From NCBI GenBank assembly GCA_019114305.1, contig DXFU01000047.1, positions 1-46,446 of the forward strand: a stretch of 46,446 nucleotides of DNA, read 5' to 3'. Shown piece by piece: positions 1 to 6,076 of this stretch; positions within the stretch are counted from its first letter, which is position 1, and each line of letters begins with the position of its first letter. The translations under genes and the position numbers were made by a program. The notes below the pieces were generated by a model. It had not been told where the DNA came from. It was given only the letters and a program-made list of their open reading frames with translations, and did no database searches. The DNA comes from Candidatus Hungatella pullicola (GTDB lineage Bacteria > Bacillota > Clostridia > Lachnospirales > Lachnospiraceae).

Positions 1-644
1 TAGCAATGCTGGAAGAAAATGAAGGGGATTTATACTTTGTCCTGGATCATTTCCTTGGACAGATGGAAAAGTTTTCCACAGATGAAAACACTGCTTTATT
101 CTTCCTTGTCAAAAAAGAATCAGGTCAAAGAGGTCAGCAGCCATTATGATATTGGAAACGGGTTTTATGAACTGTGGCTGGATGAGACACTTAGTTACTC
201 CTGCGGATATTTTAAAACCCATGAGGACAGCCTTTATCAGGACCAGGTAAATAAGGCGGATTATATTTTGCAGAAACTTCATTTAGAAAAGGGAATGACC
301 CTGTTGGATATTGGATGCGGGTGGGGATTTCTGCTGATTGAGGCAGCCAAACGATATCAAATCAGCGGAACAGGAATTACTCTAAGCCATGAACAGCGGG
401 AGCGGTTTAACAGCTGTATTAAGGAAGAAGGTTTGGAGGTAATCAAACGCTGCTTTGCTGGCTGGAAAATTACCGGGAGCACAGAGAAGAGGTGGTATGG
501 ATGTCTGACGAAACATTTGTCCGCATGTGGGAGCTTTATCTGGCATCCTGTGCCGCTGCCTTCCACAATGGAATCATCGATTTGCATCAGATTCTTGCCA
601 CAAAGGGAATTAATAATAAGCTGTCTATGACAAGGTGGTATTAG
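1..644 (+). pseudogene. Cyclopropane-fatty-acyl-phospholipid synthase, decayed and 5' truncated by the window edge
   Basis: The intact enzyme transfers a methylene group from S-adenosylmethionine to unsaturated membrane acyl chains. Three pieces are visible in two frames. Bases 3 to about 90 read in frame 3 (a stretch beginning AMLEENEGDLYFVLDHF). From about 90 to 438 the homology moves to frame 1, with SSHYDIGNGFYELWLDE, the SAM-binding LLDIGCGWG motif and GTGITLSHEQ. From about 449 to the stop at 642-644 it returns to frame 3 with the usual family C-terminus (FVRMWELYLASCAAAFHNG and a final MTRWY). Between EEGLE and TLLCWLENY about 130 residues normally present are missing, including much of the methyltransferase core. 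So there is one frameshift near 85-105 and an internal deletion with frame change near 436-450. A longest-ORF call (19-630) would miss this. Function is almost certainly lost. Confidence 0.85.
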
Positions 645-655
645 GAGGAGTTTAT

Positions 656-877
656 ATGGGAATTCGTTACAGCAATGAAGAACAGAGTATTTGGGTTCAG
701 GTATGGGCGGACAGCGCCAAAAAGGAATATGTATGCGGACAGATTATTGGTCACAGCGATGGTCTGTGGGGAGTTTTGCTCACCAATGGAGAGTATATTG
801 ATGTTCCAGAAAATCAATTCCGCAGAATGGATCTGAATATGCCAAAGGTTCACAGCCCGCAGGCTGCAGTCCAATAA
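656..877 (+). CDS. Small hypothetical protein (73 aa)
   Basis: I do not recognise this protein. It encodes 73 residues starting MGIRYSNEEQ. An AGGAGG sequence at 643-648 lies 7 bases before the ATG at 656, so I prefer this start over an in-frame GTG at 635 that lies inside the upstream pseudogene. The protein is soluble, with no signal peptide or membrane segment, and has an aromatic/glycine-rich core (SIWVQVWAD, GLWGVLLTNGEYIDVP) suggestive of a small beta-rich fold. It begins 11 bases after the stop of the decayed CFA synthase and was probably co-transcribed with it. A rho-independent terminator follows at 955-984. The strong ribosome binding site and clean frame argue that it is expressed; the function is unknown. 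Confidence 0.6.
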   Translation: MGIRYSNEEQSIWVQVWADSAKKEYVCGQIIGHSDGLWGVLLTNGEYIDVPENQFRRMDLNMPKVHSPQAAVQ

Positions 878-954
878 AAAAATTTTAAGATTGAAGACAA
901 AGACAGGAGTCCCGGCAGAAGACTAAGTAAGGATCGTTTGCCGGGATCTCTTTC

Positions 955-984
955 CCCATCCCTGCTACAGGGGATGGGTTTTTT
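955..984 (+). terminator. Rho-independent terminator after the CFA-synthase remnant operon
   Basis: CCCATCCC (955-962) pairs with GGGATGGG (971-978) around an 8-base loop, followed by six T. It overlaps the last codons of the convergent merR-type gene. A second inverted repeat, TCCCGGCA (910-917) with TGCCGGGA (939-946), lies just upstream without a clear T-tract. Confidence 0.75.
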
Positions 985-1420
985 CTGAATTCCGGATCAT
1001 ATCGTGAAATTCTTCGGGGACGTGATCTTTTTCCATATTAAAATGAATGCTGCAGGTACCTGCTTCTTTTGCCGTTTTGTAATACCATTGCTTGTATTTC
1101 AGTACATGTATGGTTGCTTTTATCTTTTTTTCTTCTTCTTTCATAATCTGGTACTGACGGTTGATCAGTTCCAGCCTCTGATCAATGGTAGAATCCCCTT
1201 CTTCACACAGATCTATAAATTTCTTGATTTCCGAAATAGACAGTCCTGTCTGCTTCAGACAGTTAATAACTTCCAGAGCGGCAATGTCTTTGTCCTGAAA
1301 CATTCGAATGCCGCCGCTGGTTCGTTTTACAAAGGGAAGAAGTCCTTCTTTATCATAATATCGCAGGGTAGAAGCGGGAATTCCCATAATTTTCGAAATT
1401 TCTCCGATTGTATAAGACAT
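965..1420 (-). CDS. MerR family transcriptional regulator
   Basis: This 151-residue protein starts MSYTIGEISKIMGIPASTLR, the typical MerR winged helix-turn-helix, followed by YYDKEGLLPFVKRTSGGIR (wing) up to about residue 70. A helical, charged C-terminal part (KEEEKKIKATIHVLKYKQ) forms the dimerisation coiled coil. No metal-binding cysteine set is present, so it resembles the YyaN/AdhR-like MerR proteins that respond to organic or electrophile stress rather than metals. That subgroup assignment is inference. An AGGAGG ribosome binding site lies 8 bases before the ATG. It is divergent from the ECF sigma operon, and an interrupted palindrome at 1466-1482 in the shared intergenic region is a possible autoregulatory site. 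Target genes are not evident. Confidence 0.85.
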   Translation of the reverse strand: MSYTIGEISKIMGIPASTLRYYDKEGLLPFVKRTSGGIRMFQDKDIAALEVINCLKQTGLSISEIKKFIDLCEEGDSTIDQRLELINRQYQIMKEEEKKIKATIHVLKYKQWYYKTAKEAGTCSIHFNMEKDHVPEEFHDMIRNSEKTHPL

Positions 1421-1465
1421 AATGGAAACCTCCTGAAATCTTATATCACTTTATCATTGCGCAGT

Positions 1466-1482
1466 TGTCCTGTCAACGGACA
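1466..1482. promoter_or_regulatory. Interrupted palindrome between merR-type gene and sigma factor gene; possible MerR operator
   Basis: TGTCC (1466-1470) and GGACA (1478-1482) flank a 7-base centre that contains TTGACA when read on the minus strand, a possible -35 element. MerR proteins bind palindromes inside or beside their promoters. The assignment rests only on position and symmetry. Confidence 0.35.
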
Positions 1483-1594
1483 GAGTAAAATTAATTAAAA
1501 ATGATTTTTCTGCAACTTTTTTTCGGTTACAATGATCTATAAGATAGAAAGACATAAAACAGAAAAGTTCAGGCAGTGCTGCGAGGTAGTAAAT

Positions 1595-2086
1595 ATGAAA
1601 AAGGATCTGTATGAAAAAATAGTTGACTATATCCTGAAAAATCAAAATAAATTTTATCGATTGGCTTTCAGTTATGTGCAGAATCAGGAGGATGCGCTGG
1701 ACGTGGTTCAGAACGCCGTGTGCAAAGCCCTGGAGCATTACGAAGACCTGAAAAATGGAGACGCGGTGAAAACCTGGTTTTACCGGATACTGGTAAATGA
1801 AAGTTTGACGCTTCTGAAGGAGAAGAAGAGGGTTGTTTTATCAGGAGAGGAGGAGATGCCGGAGATCCCTTATGAAGAAAAAGGGTTTGAAATGCCGGAT
1901 GATATGTACGCTCATATTAATCGGCTGGAGGAAGAGGTACAAAATATTATTAAACTAAGGTTTTATGAAGATATGTCTCTGAAAGAAATTGCTCAGATTA
2001 TGGAAATGAATCTGAATACAGTGAAGGCAAAGCTGTACAGAGGCTTGAAGGCGCTTAAGGTGGTTATCCAGGAGGTGGAACAATGA
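1595..2086 (+). CDS. sigV: ECF RNA polymerase sigma factor, SigV-like
   Basis: This 163-residue ECF sigma factor has region 2 at about residues 10-75 (FYRLAFSYVQNQEDALDVVQN, then TWFYRILVNESLTLLK) and region 4 at about 105-160, with an HTH in LKEIAQIMEMNLNTVKAKLYRG. It directs RNA polymerase to a small stress regulon. The ATG at 1595 is preceded by a GAGG sequence; an upstream in-frame ATG at 1532 lacks a ribosome binding site. Its TGA overlaps the ATG of the next gene, an RsiV-like anti-sigma factor, which points to SigV. In B. subtilis and C. difficile, SigV responds to lysozyme. No oatA or dlt target gene is in the window. The SigV identity rests mainly on the partner. I saw no convincing ECF-type autoregulatory promoter upstream. 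Confidence 0.85.
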   Translation: MKKDLYEKIVDYILKNQNKFYRLAFSYVQNQEDALDVVQNAVCKALEHYEDLKNGDAVKTWFYRILVNESLTLLKEKKRVVLSGEEEMPEIPYEEKGFEMPDDMYAHINRLEEEVQNIIKLRFYEDMSLKEIAQIMEMNLNTVKAKLYRGLKALKVVIQEVEQ

Positions 2087-2946
2087 AAAGGATTGAGGAA
2101 GCAAAAAGGAAATATGAGGAAATCCCCATTCCAAATGAGCTGTCAGAAAGGGTCATGATGGAAGTGGAGAAGGCAAACGAAAGAAGGAAAAAGGTTGTAA
2201 ACAGAAGGAATATCTTCCTTAGAAAAGGCACAGTAGCCGCAGCTGCAGCCGTCTTTGTTTTTACTGCAGCGTTAAATACAAGTACGGCTTTTGCAGAAAC
2301 GATGAACGATCTTCCTGTAATTGGAGCTGTTGCCAGAGTGTTAACATTCCGATCCTATGAAAAAGAGACCAAAGATTGGAAGCTTTCTGTAGAAATTCCT
2401 ACCATAGAGATGATTGCGGAAGATCTGGGAGAAACACAATCAGTGAATGAAGAGATTTACAATATGTGCCAGCAGTATGCGGACGAAGCGGTAGCAAGAG
2501 CGGAAGATTACAGGCAGGCTTTTCTGGACACCGGCGGAACGGAAGAAGAGTGGGAAGCCCACAATATTGAAATTAAAGTCTGGTATGAAGTAAAGGCTCA
2601 GACGGATCAGTATTTGTCTGTGGCAGTTATGGGAACGGAAAACTGGACATCAGCATACAGTGAAACCAGATATTACAATTTCAATTTACGCCAGGGAAAA
2701 CAGGTGACGCTGGAGGATATTTTAGGTGAGAATTACGCCCAGACAGCAAAAGACAGTATTCTTGCTCAGATGAAAGAGCGCGAAGAAACCAATGGTACTC
2801 AGTACTGGGAAGATGCCGTAATAGAAATCAGCAAAGACACCAAATTCTATATTAATGACCAGGGAAATCCAGTTATCGTATTTGAAAAATATGAGCTGAC
2901 CTCCGGAGCAGATGGACAACAGGAATTTGAAATAACAGAAAGATAA
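2083..2946 (+). CDS. rsiV: RsiV-like membrane anti-sigma factor (DUF4179/DUF3298)
   Basis: This 287-residue protein has a cytoplasmic N-terminal sigma-binding part (about 1-45, including IPIPNELSERVMMEVEKA), one membrane or uncleaved-signal segment (about 47-70, TVAAAAAVFVFTAALNTSTA) with a signal-peptidase-like AFA site, and an extracellular domain containing NDLPVIGAVARVLTF and the DUF3298 pattern (FYINDQGNPVIVFEKYEL). In B. subtilis the RsiV extracellular domain binds lysozyme, is cleaved by signal peptidase and then by site-2 protease, and releases SigV. The start overlaps the sigma stop by four bases (ATGA), implying translational coupling. The protein stops soon after QQEFEI, somewhat earlier than the B. 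subtilis protein as I remember it. A strong terminator follows at 2965-3002. Confidence 0.85.
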   Translation: MKRIEEAKRKYEEIPIPNELSERVMMEVEKANERRKKVVNRRNIFLRKGTVAAAAAVFVFTAALNTSTAFAETMNDLPVIGAVARVLTFRSYEKETKDWKLSVEIPTIEMIAEDLGETQSVNEEIYNMCQQYADEAVARAEDYRQAFLDTGGTEEEWEAHNIEIKVWYEVKAQTDQYLSVAVMGTENWTSAYSETRYYNFNLRQGKQVTLEDILGENYAQTAKDSILAQMKEREETNGTQYWEDAVIEISKDTKFYINDQGNPVIVFEKYELTSGADGQQEFEITER

Positions 2947-2964
2947 AAGGCTGTAAAAAGTAAG

Positions 2965-3002
2965 GACCTGACAAGGGAAAAATCCCCGTCAGGTCTTTTT
3001 TT
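2965..3002 (+). terminator. Rho-independent terminator of the sigma/anti-sigma operon
   Basis: GACCTGAC (2965-2972) pairs perfectly with GTCAGGTC (2988-2995), with an inner GGGA/TCCC stem, followed by seven T. It sits between convergent genes and may also slow minus-strand transcription. Confidence 0.9.
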
Positions 3003-3028
3003 GTCTGCGGCAGTTCGATGGCAAAGTC

Positions 3029-4036
3029 TTAATGTTCGTGATGAAAAGGAACCACATCCTTTACTGCTTCTTGAGGAAGAATAATTTTGTTGTCATGGTC
3101 AATATCCACCAACTGATAACGGTCATTTCCCATCTGAAGTTCTTTCATATAGGTCAGCTGCCGCAGTCCGTGGCGGGTTTCCATACGCTCTACCAGATCT
3201 TTGTGGTCCTTTTCAGAAAGAGCGTATACCAGATCTACAGAAGCCTGATCTACTGCAAGGATGTCACGGGAGGCAAGAATTCCGATATTGGGAGTAACTA
3301 CAGGCATAGCCGCTGTGCCTTCGCAGTCGCAGGAAACGGACATATTGCGAAGAACATTGACGAAGGTAATGTGCTCTCCAAAGTGATCAACAACCGCTTT
3401 TGCTGATTCTGTCATTCGCTCCATAAATTCTTCTTTTGCGATATCCCACATATCTGAGGAGCCGGGAGTTGTGTGAATCATAGCTTTGCCGATGCGGCCG
3501 TCTGCGCATCCAATGCCAATATTCTTATTGGAGCCTCCAAAGCCTCCTTGAGTATGTCCTTTGAAATGAGTAAGGACAAAAAGAGAATCATAGTTAAGAA
3601 TATTTTTTCCCATGTACATTTCTTTAAACCATTTTCCTCCTTTTACAGGAAGAGCGGTTGTTCCGTCTGCATCCATAATATCTACAGGACAGAAGGTCCA
3701 ACCGTTTACTTTCAGGGTTTCAAGATGCTGACTTGTGGTATAGCGGTCTCCCTCATAGTAGGTATTGGTTTCCACAATTGTGGCCGTAGGAAGATCGTTT
3801 TTAATCAGCTCCTCTACCCACGGTCTTGGAATAATGTTGGGACCATTTTTTTCTCCTGTGTGAAGCTTAATGCCTATTTTTCCAGTCATGGTTTCATTGA
3901 CAAGGGAGAAGATTTTACGGAGGCCCTCTGCGGACAAATCTCTGGTAAAATAAACGGTGGATTCACTGCCTGTGCGCTCATTGTAAGGGATGTAATGTTC
4001 TCCTCCTGTCCCAGGTATGATTTTTTTTGCTGCCAT
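3029..4036 (-). CDS. DUF362 domain-containing protein without ferredoxin domain
   Basis: This 335-residue protein belongs to the DUF362 family (related to COG2768). Visible features are KIGIKLHTGEKNGPNIIPRPW near the N-terminus, LFVLTHFKGHTQGGFGGSNKN in the middle and the cysteines of GIGCADGRIGK and SVSCDCEGTA. Many relatives carry a C-terminal two-[4Fe-4S] ferredoxin module with repeated CxxCxxC motifs; that module is absent here. The biochemical role of the family is not settled. The ATG at 4036 is preferred because AAAGGAG lies 8 bases upstream; the ATG at 4042 would leave only two bases. It is transcribed towards the sigma-operon terminator and has its own promoter (4082-4112). Confidence is high for the family and low for function. 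Confidence 0.8.
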   Translation of the reverse strand: MAAKKIIPGTGGEHYIPYNERTGSESTVYFTRDLSAEGLRKIFSLVNETMTGKIGIKLHTGEKNGPNIIPRPWVEELIKNDLPTATIVETNTYYEGDRYTTSQHLETLKVNGWTFCPVDIMDADGTTALPVKGGKWFKEMYMGKNILNYDSLFVLTHFKGHTQGGFGGSNKNIGIGCADGRIGKAMIHTTPGSSDMWDIAKEEFMERMTESAKAVVDHFGEHITFVNVLRNMSVSCDCEGTAAMPVVTPNIGILASRDILAVDQASVDLVYALSEKDHKDLVERMETRHGLRQLTYMKELQMGNDRYQLVDIDHDNKIILPQEAVKDVVPFHHEH

Positions 4037-4081
4037 TTTCATTGCTCCTTTCTCAGGTAATAAATAGTTGTGTATAATTCT

Positions 4082-4112
4082 TTTATACTCCTTTAAGTAA
4101 GGTTTATGTCAA
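4082..4112 (-). promoter_or_regulatory. Putative sigma-A promoter of the DUF362 gene
   Basis: On the minus strand a perfect TTGACA (4107-4112) and TATAAA (4082-4087) are separated by 19 bases; GTATAA one base earlier would give a spacing of 18. The spacing is longer than ideal. Confidence 0.45.
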
Positions 4113-4122
4113 GAGGAAATTG

Positions 4123-4169
4123 CAAAAACCAGCCCGGGTATCTTAAAAAGATATCCAAGCTGGTTTTTG
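4123..4169 (-). terminator. Terminator after the GltD-like gene
   Basis: CAAAAACCAGC (4123-4133) and GCTGGTTTTTG (4159-4169) form a perfect 11-base inverted repeat with an inner GATATC-type stem. It lies 28 bases past the stop of the minus-strand gene, so reading that strand it ends in GCTGG followed by T residues. It could also work on the plus strand. Confidence 0.8.
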
Positions 4170-4196
4170 TCTGGCAAAAGGGCGAGGATAAAACCT

Positions 4197-5426
4197 TTAT
4201 TCCTCTCCGTGTTTCTTCTTTACATACTCATCCATAACATCCGCGATCATTTTTGAGTATTTGACTGCTTCTACGACAGTTTTGGCTCCTGTTACCACAT
4301 CTCCTGATGCGAAGATGCCTTCCATAGTGGTTTCGCCCTTTTCATTTGTTTTAAGAAGGCCTTTGGAATCTACCTGCAGTTCCTTATCACGATTTACAAT
4401 ACGGTCCTGAGGTCCCTGGGAGATTGAGATAATGATACTGTCAGCCGGCACAAAACGAGCGGTTTCTTCATGCTTTATCAGCTGATTGTCTTCTGTCCAC
4501 TCTACATCGCAGATCATTACGCCGTCATCTTTGATTTCAATGGCTGTCTGGAGCAGCTCAAACTGAACGCCGTCAATTTTCGCGTACTCTACCTCTTTTG
4601 GAGAAGCAGCCGGCACTTCTGTAATGGAATAAACAGTAACGTGATGGGACCCTTTTCTTACTGCAGTTCTGGCCACATCCATAGCTGCGTTTCCTGCGCC
4701 GATGACAACTACGTTATTTCCAAGATCATAGACGTCTGGGTTATTAAGATAATTGATGGCGTAATGAACATTGCCGAAGGTTTCTCCCGGAATGTTTAAC
4801 TTGTAAGGTCTCCAGGTACCGGTGCCGATGAAGACAGCGTCATATCCGTCTTTCAGCAGATCTTCAATTCCGGTGGAACCGCCAAGGGCAAAATTAGGGC
4901 GGAACAGGATTCCCAGTTCCCGCATCTTTTTATAATACCGGTCAAGAATGGATTTTGGGAGGCGGAATTCCGGAATTCCATAGCGGAGAATGCCGCCGAT
5001 TTTTTCTCTTACTTCGAAAATGGTTACTTTATATCCCCGGCAGGCCATAAGAATGGAAATGGTAATACCGGCAGGTCCTGCCCCTACTACACCGATACGG
5101 TGGCCGTTCCAGGGAGCTTTTTTCAGCTGCATTTTGTCAAAACAGGTGTCAGAAATATAATTTTCTATAGAAGAAATATGAACCGGCTCTCCCTTAATAC
5201 CTTTGACACAGTGGCCTTCGCACTGCTTTTCATGGTCACATACGAGAGAACAGATGACAGACAGCGGATTGTTGGCGAAAACCATCTCTGCGGCCTGGCC
5301 CATTTCTCCGGCGAGAAACATCTGTATCATGTCCGGAATTGGCGTGTTAATCGGGCAGCCTGTCCGACATCTGGGTTTTTTACAGTTTAAACAGCGTCTT
5401 GCCTCATCAATTGCGTGAAGTCCCAT
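4197..5426 (-). CDS. NAD(P)-dependent flavoprotein oxidoreductase, glutamate synthase small subunit-like
   Basis: This 409-residue protein has an N-terminal double [4Fe-4S] module (C12, C15, C20, C24, then C59, C63, C69, C73), an FAD-binding Rossmann motif GVVGAGPAG at about 112-120, and a second dinucleotide fold with VVVIGAGNAAMD near 238 for NAD(P)H. The C-terminal GIFASGDVVTGAKTVVEAV closes the FAD site. This is the GltD/NfnB/PreT architecture: it takes electrons from NAD(P)H and passes them through flavin and Fe-S clusters to a partner. No glutamate synthase large subunit or other partner gene adjoins it, so calling it gltD would be unsafe. The ATG at 5426 follows GAGGAGG by about nine bases; an ATG eight codons upstream lacks a ribosome binding site. 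A good promoter lies at 5460-5488. Confidence 0.85.
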   Translation of the reverse strand: MGLHAIDEARRCLNCKKPRCRTGCPINTPIPDMIQMFLAGEMGQAAEMVFANNPLSVICSLVCDHEKQCEGHCVKGIKGEPVHISSIENYISDTCFDKMQLKKAPWNGHRIGVVGAGPAGITISILMACRGYKVTIFEVREKIGGILRYGIPEFRLPKSILDRYYKKMRELGILFRPNFALGGSTGIEDLLKDGYDAVFIGTGTWRPYKLNIPGETFGNVHYAINYLNNPDVYDLGNNVVVIGAGNAAMDVARTAVRKGSHHVTVYSITEVPAASPKEVEYAKIDGVQFELLQTAIEIKDDGVMICDVEWTEDNQLIKHEETARFVPADSIIISISQGPQDRIVNRDKELQVDSKGLLKTNEKGETTMEGIFASGDVVTGAKTVVEAVKYSKMIADVMDEYVKKKHGEE

Positions 5427-5459
5427 TTTTGTATCCTCCTCTTTTTCCATACTGCTTTT

Positions 5460-5488
5460 ATTATATAAACTTGTGGCTGAAATAGCAA
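5460..5488 (-). promoter_or_regulatory. Sigma-A promoter of the GltD-like gene
   Basis: On the minus strand TTGCTA (5483-5488) and a perfect TATAAT (5460-5465) are separated by 17 bases, about 35 bases upstream of the ATG at 5426. Confidence 0.75.
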
Positions 5489-5520
5489 ATGATTTGGCTC
5501 AATTTGATAGAATTTATACT

Positions 5521-5758
5521 GGAGACTGAAAAATAAGGGTTATTGAGTCTGATATAGATGGGCGTAACCCCATTTTTGGCGTATCAGCTGGCTGAGAGCG
5601 CATGGTGTGCATCCCATGGTTTGATACTCCCAGAGAGCCGATTTCCCAATGCAGGCAGCTGGAATATTGACAAAAATGCACAGCAACAGAATCATATGCC
5701 GGTAAATTTCTGCCAGCTTCTGGCTGGATGTAAAAGGGGAGTCGGGGCCAGAACTGCG
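5521..5758 (+). ncRNA. Candidate structured RNA in the only long intergenic gap
   Basis: The gap 5489-5758 holds no convincing gene but many short complementary segments. AGACT (5523-5527) pairs with AGTCT (5546-5550), enclosing AATAA/TTATT around GGG. GGGTTA (5537-5542) can instead pair with TAACCC (5565-5570). GTATCA (5581-5586) pairs with TGATAC (5622-5627) and encloses CATGG/CCATG. GCCAG/CTGGC forms a hairpin at 5712-5724. CCCCATTTT (5568-5576) can pair with AAAAGGGG (5732-5739). A possible -10 box TATACT (5515-5520), with TTGGCT at 5494-5499, would start plus-strand transcription near the first hairpin. The minus strand stays open for about 76 codons after the yolD stop, but with no start of its own. 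Strand, borders and class are unproven; the raiA motif is one known Firmicutes RNA class to test. Confidence 0.35.
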
Positions 5759-6076
5759 TTAAAGCTCCAGATCATAAATATCGTCAAAAGAAATTTTTGT
5801 ATTAACAATTTTTATCACTCTGGCAGTTGGATCAATTCTGGATACCATGCCTGTGGTCTTCAGATATTCATGGCTGCAGTAGTATACAACCGATACGATC
5901 TGGTTTCTCTGAACCATTTTAAGAAGCCGGTCCAGCTCTTCTTTACGCTCCTCTGACAACTCTGCTTTAGGAACAACGATTTTTTCTTTCTTTCGCAGTG
6001 CTTCCGGATAACTTTTTAAAGCTGCAAAGGGCATAAACTGTTTCGCCCGTTCTTCTCTGCTCATTTTATGAACCAC
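5759..6076 (-). CDS. YolD-like family protein
   Basis: This protein of about 105 residues contains REERAKQFMPFAAL near its N-terminus and the charged segment RKKEKIVVPKAELSEERKEEL, as seen in YolD-like proteins (PF08863). These are commonly encoded beside Y-family polymerases of the UvrX/UmuC type, exactly as here, where the gene follows and overlaps the polymerase gene. The biochemical function is unknown; a UmuD-like accessory role in translesion synthesis has been proposed. A GGAGG at 6085-6089 lies 8 bases before a GTG at 6076, which I take as the start and which overlaps the polymerase stop. An ATG at 6091 has no ribosome binding site. An ATG at 6064, directly after the polymerase stop, is the main alternative. 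Confidence 0.75.
   Translation of the reverse strand: MVHKMSREERAKQFMPFAALKSYPEALRKKEKIVVPKAELSEERKEELDRLLKMVQRNQIVSVVYYCSHEYLKTTGMVSRIDPTARVIKIVNTKISFDDIYDLEL

Noticed and set aside
1511-1536. ECF-type autoregulatory promoter of the SigV-like gene
   Set aside because: TGCAAC is a weak -35 match and no CGTC-like -10 is found at 16 bases.
5588-5640. TPP riboswitch suggested by GGCTGAGAG
   Set aside because: The CTGAGA word is present, but the second conserved part (a TGAACCTGAT-like strand) is missing and no thiamine gene is near.
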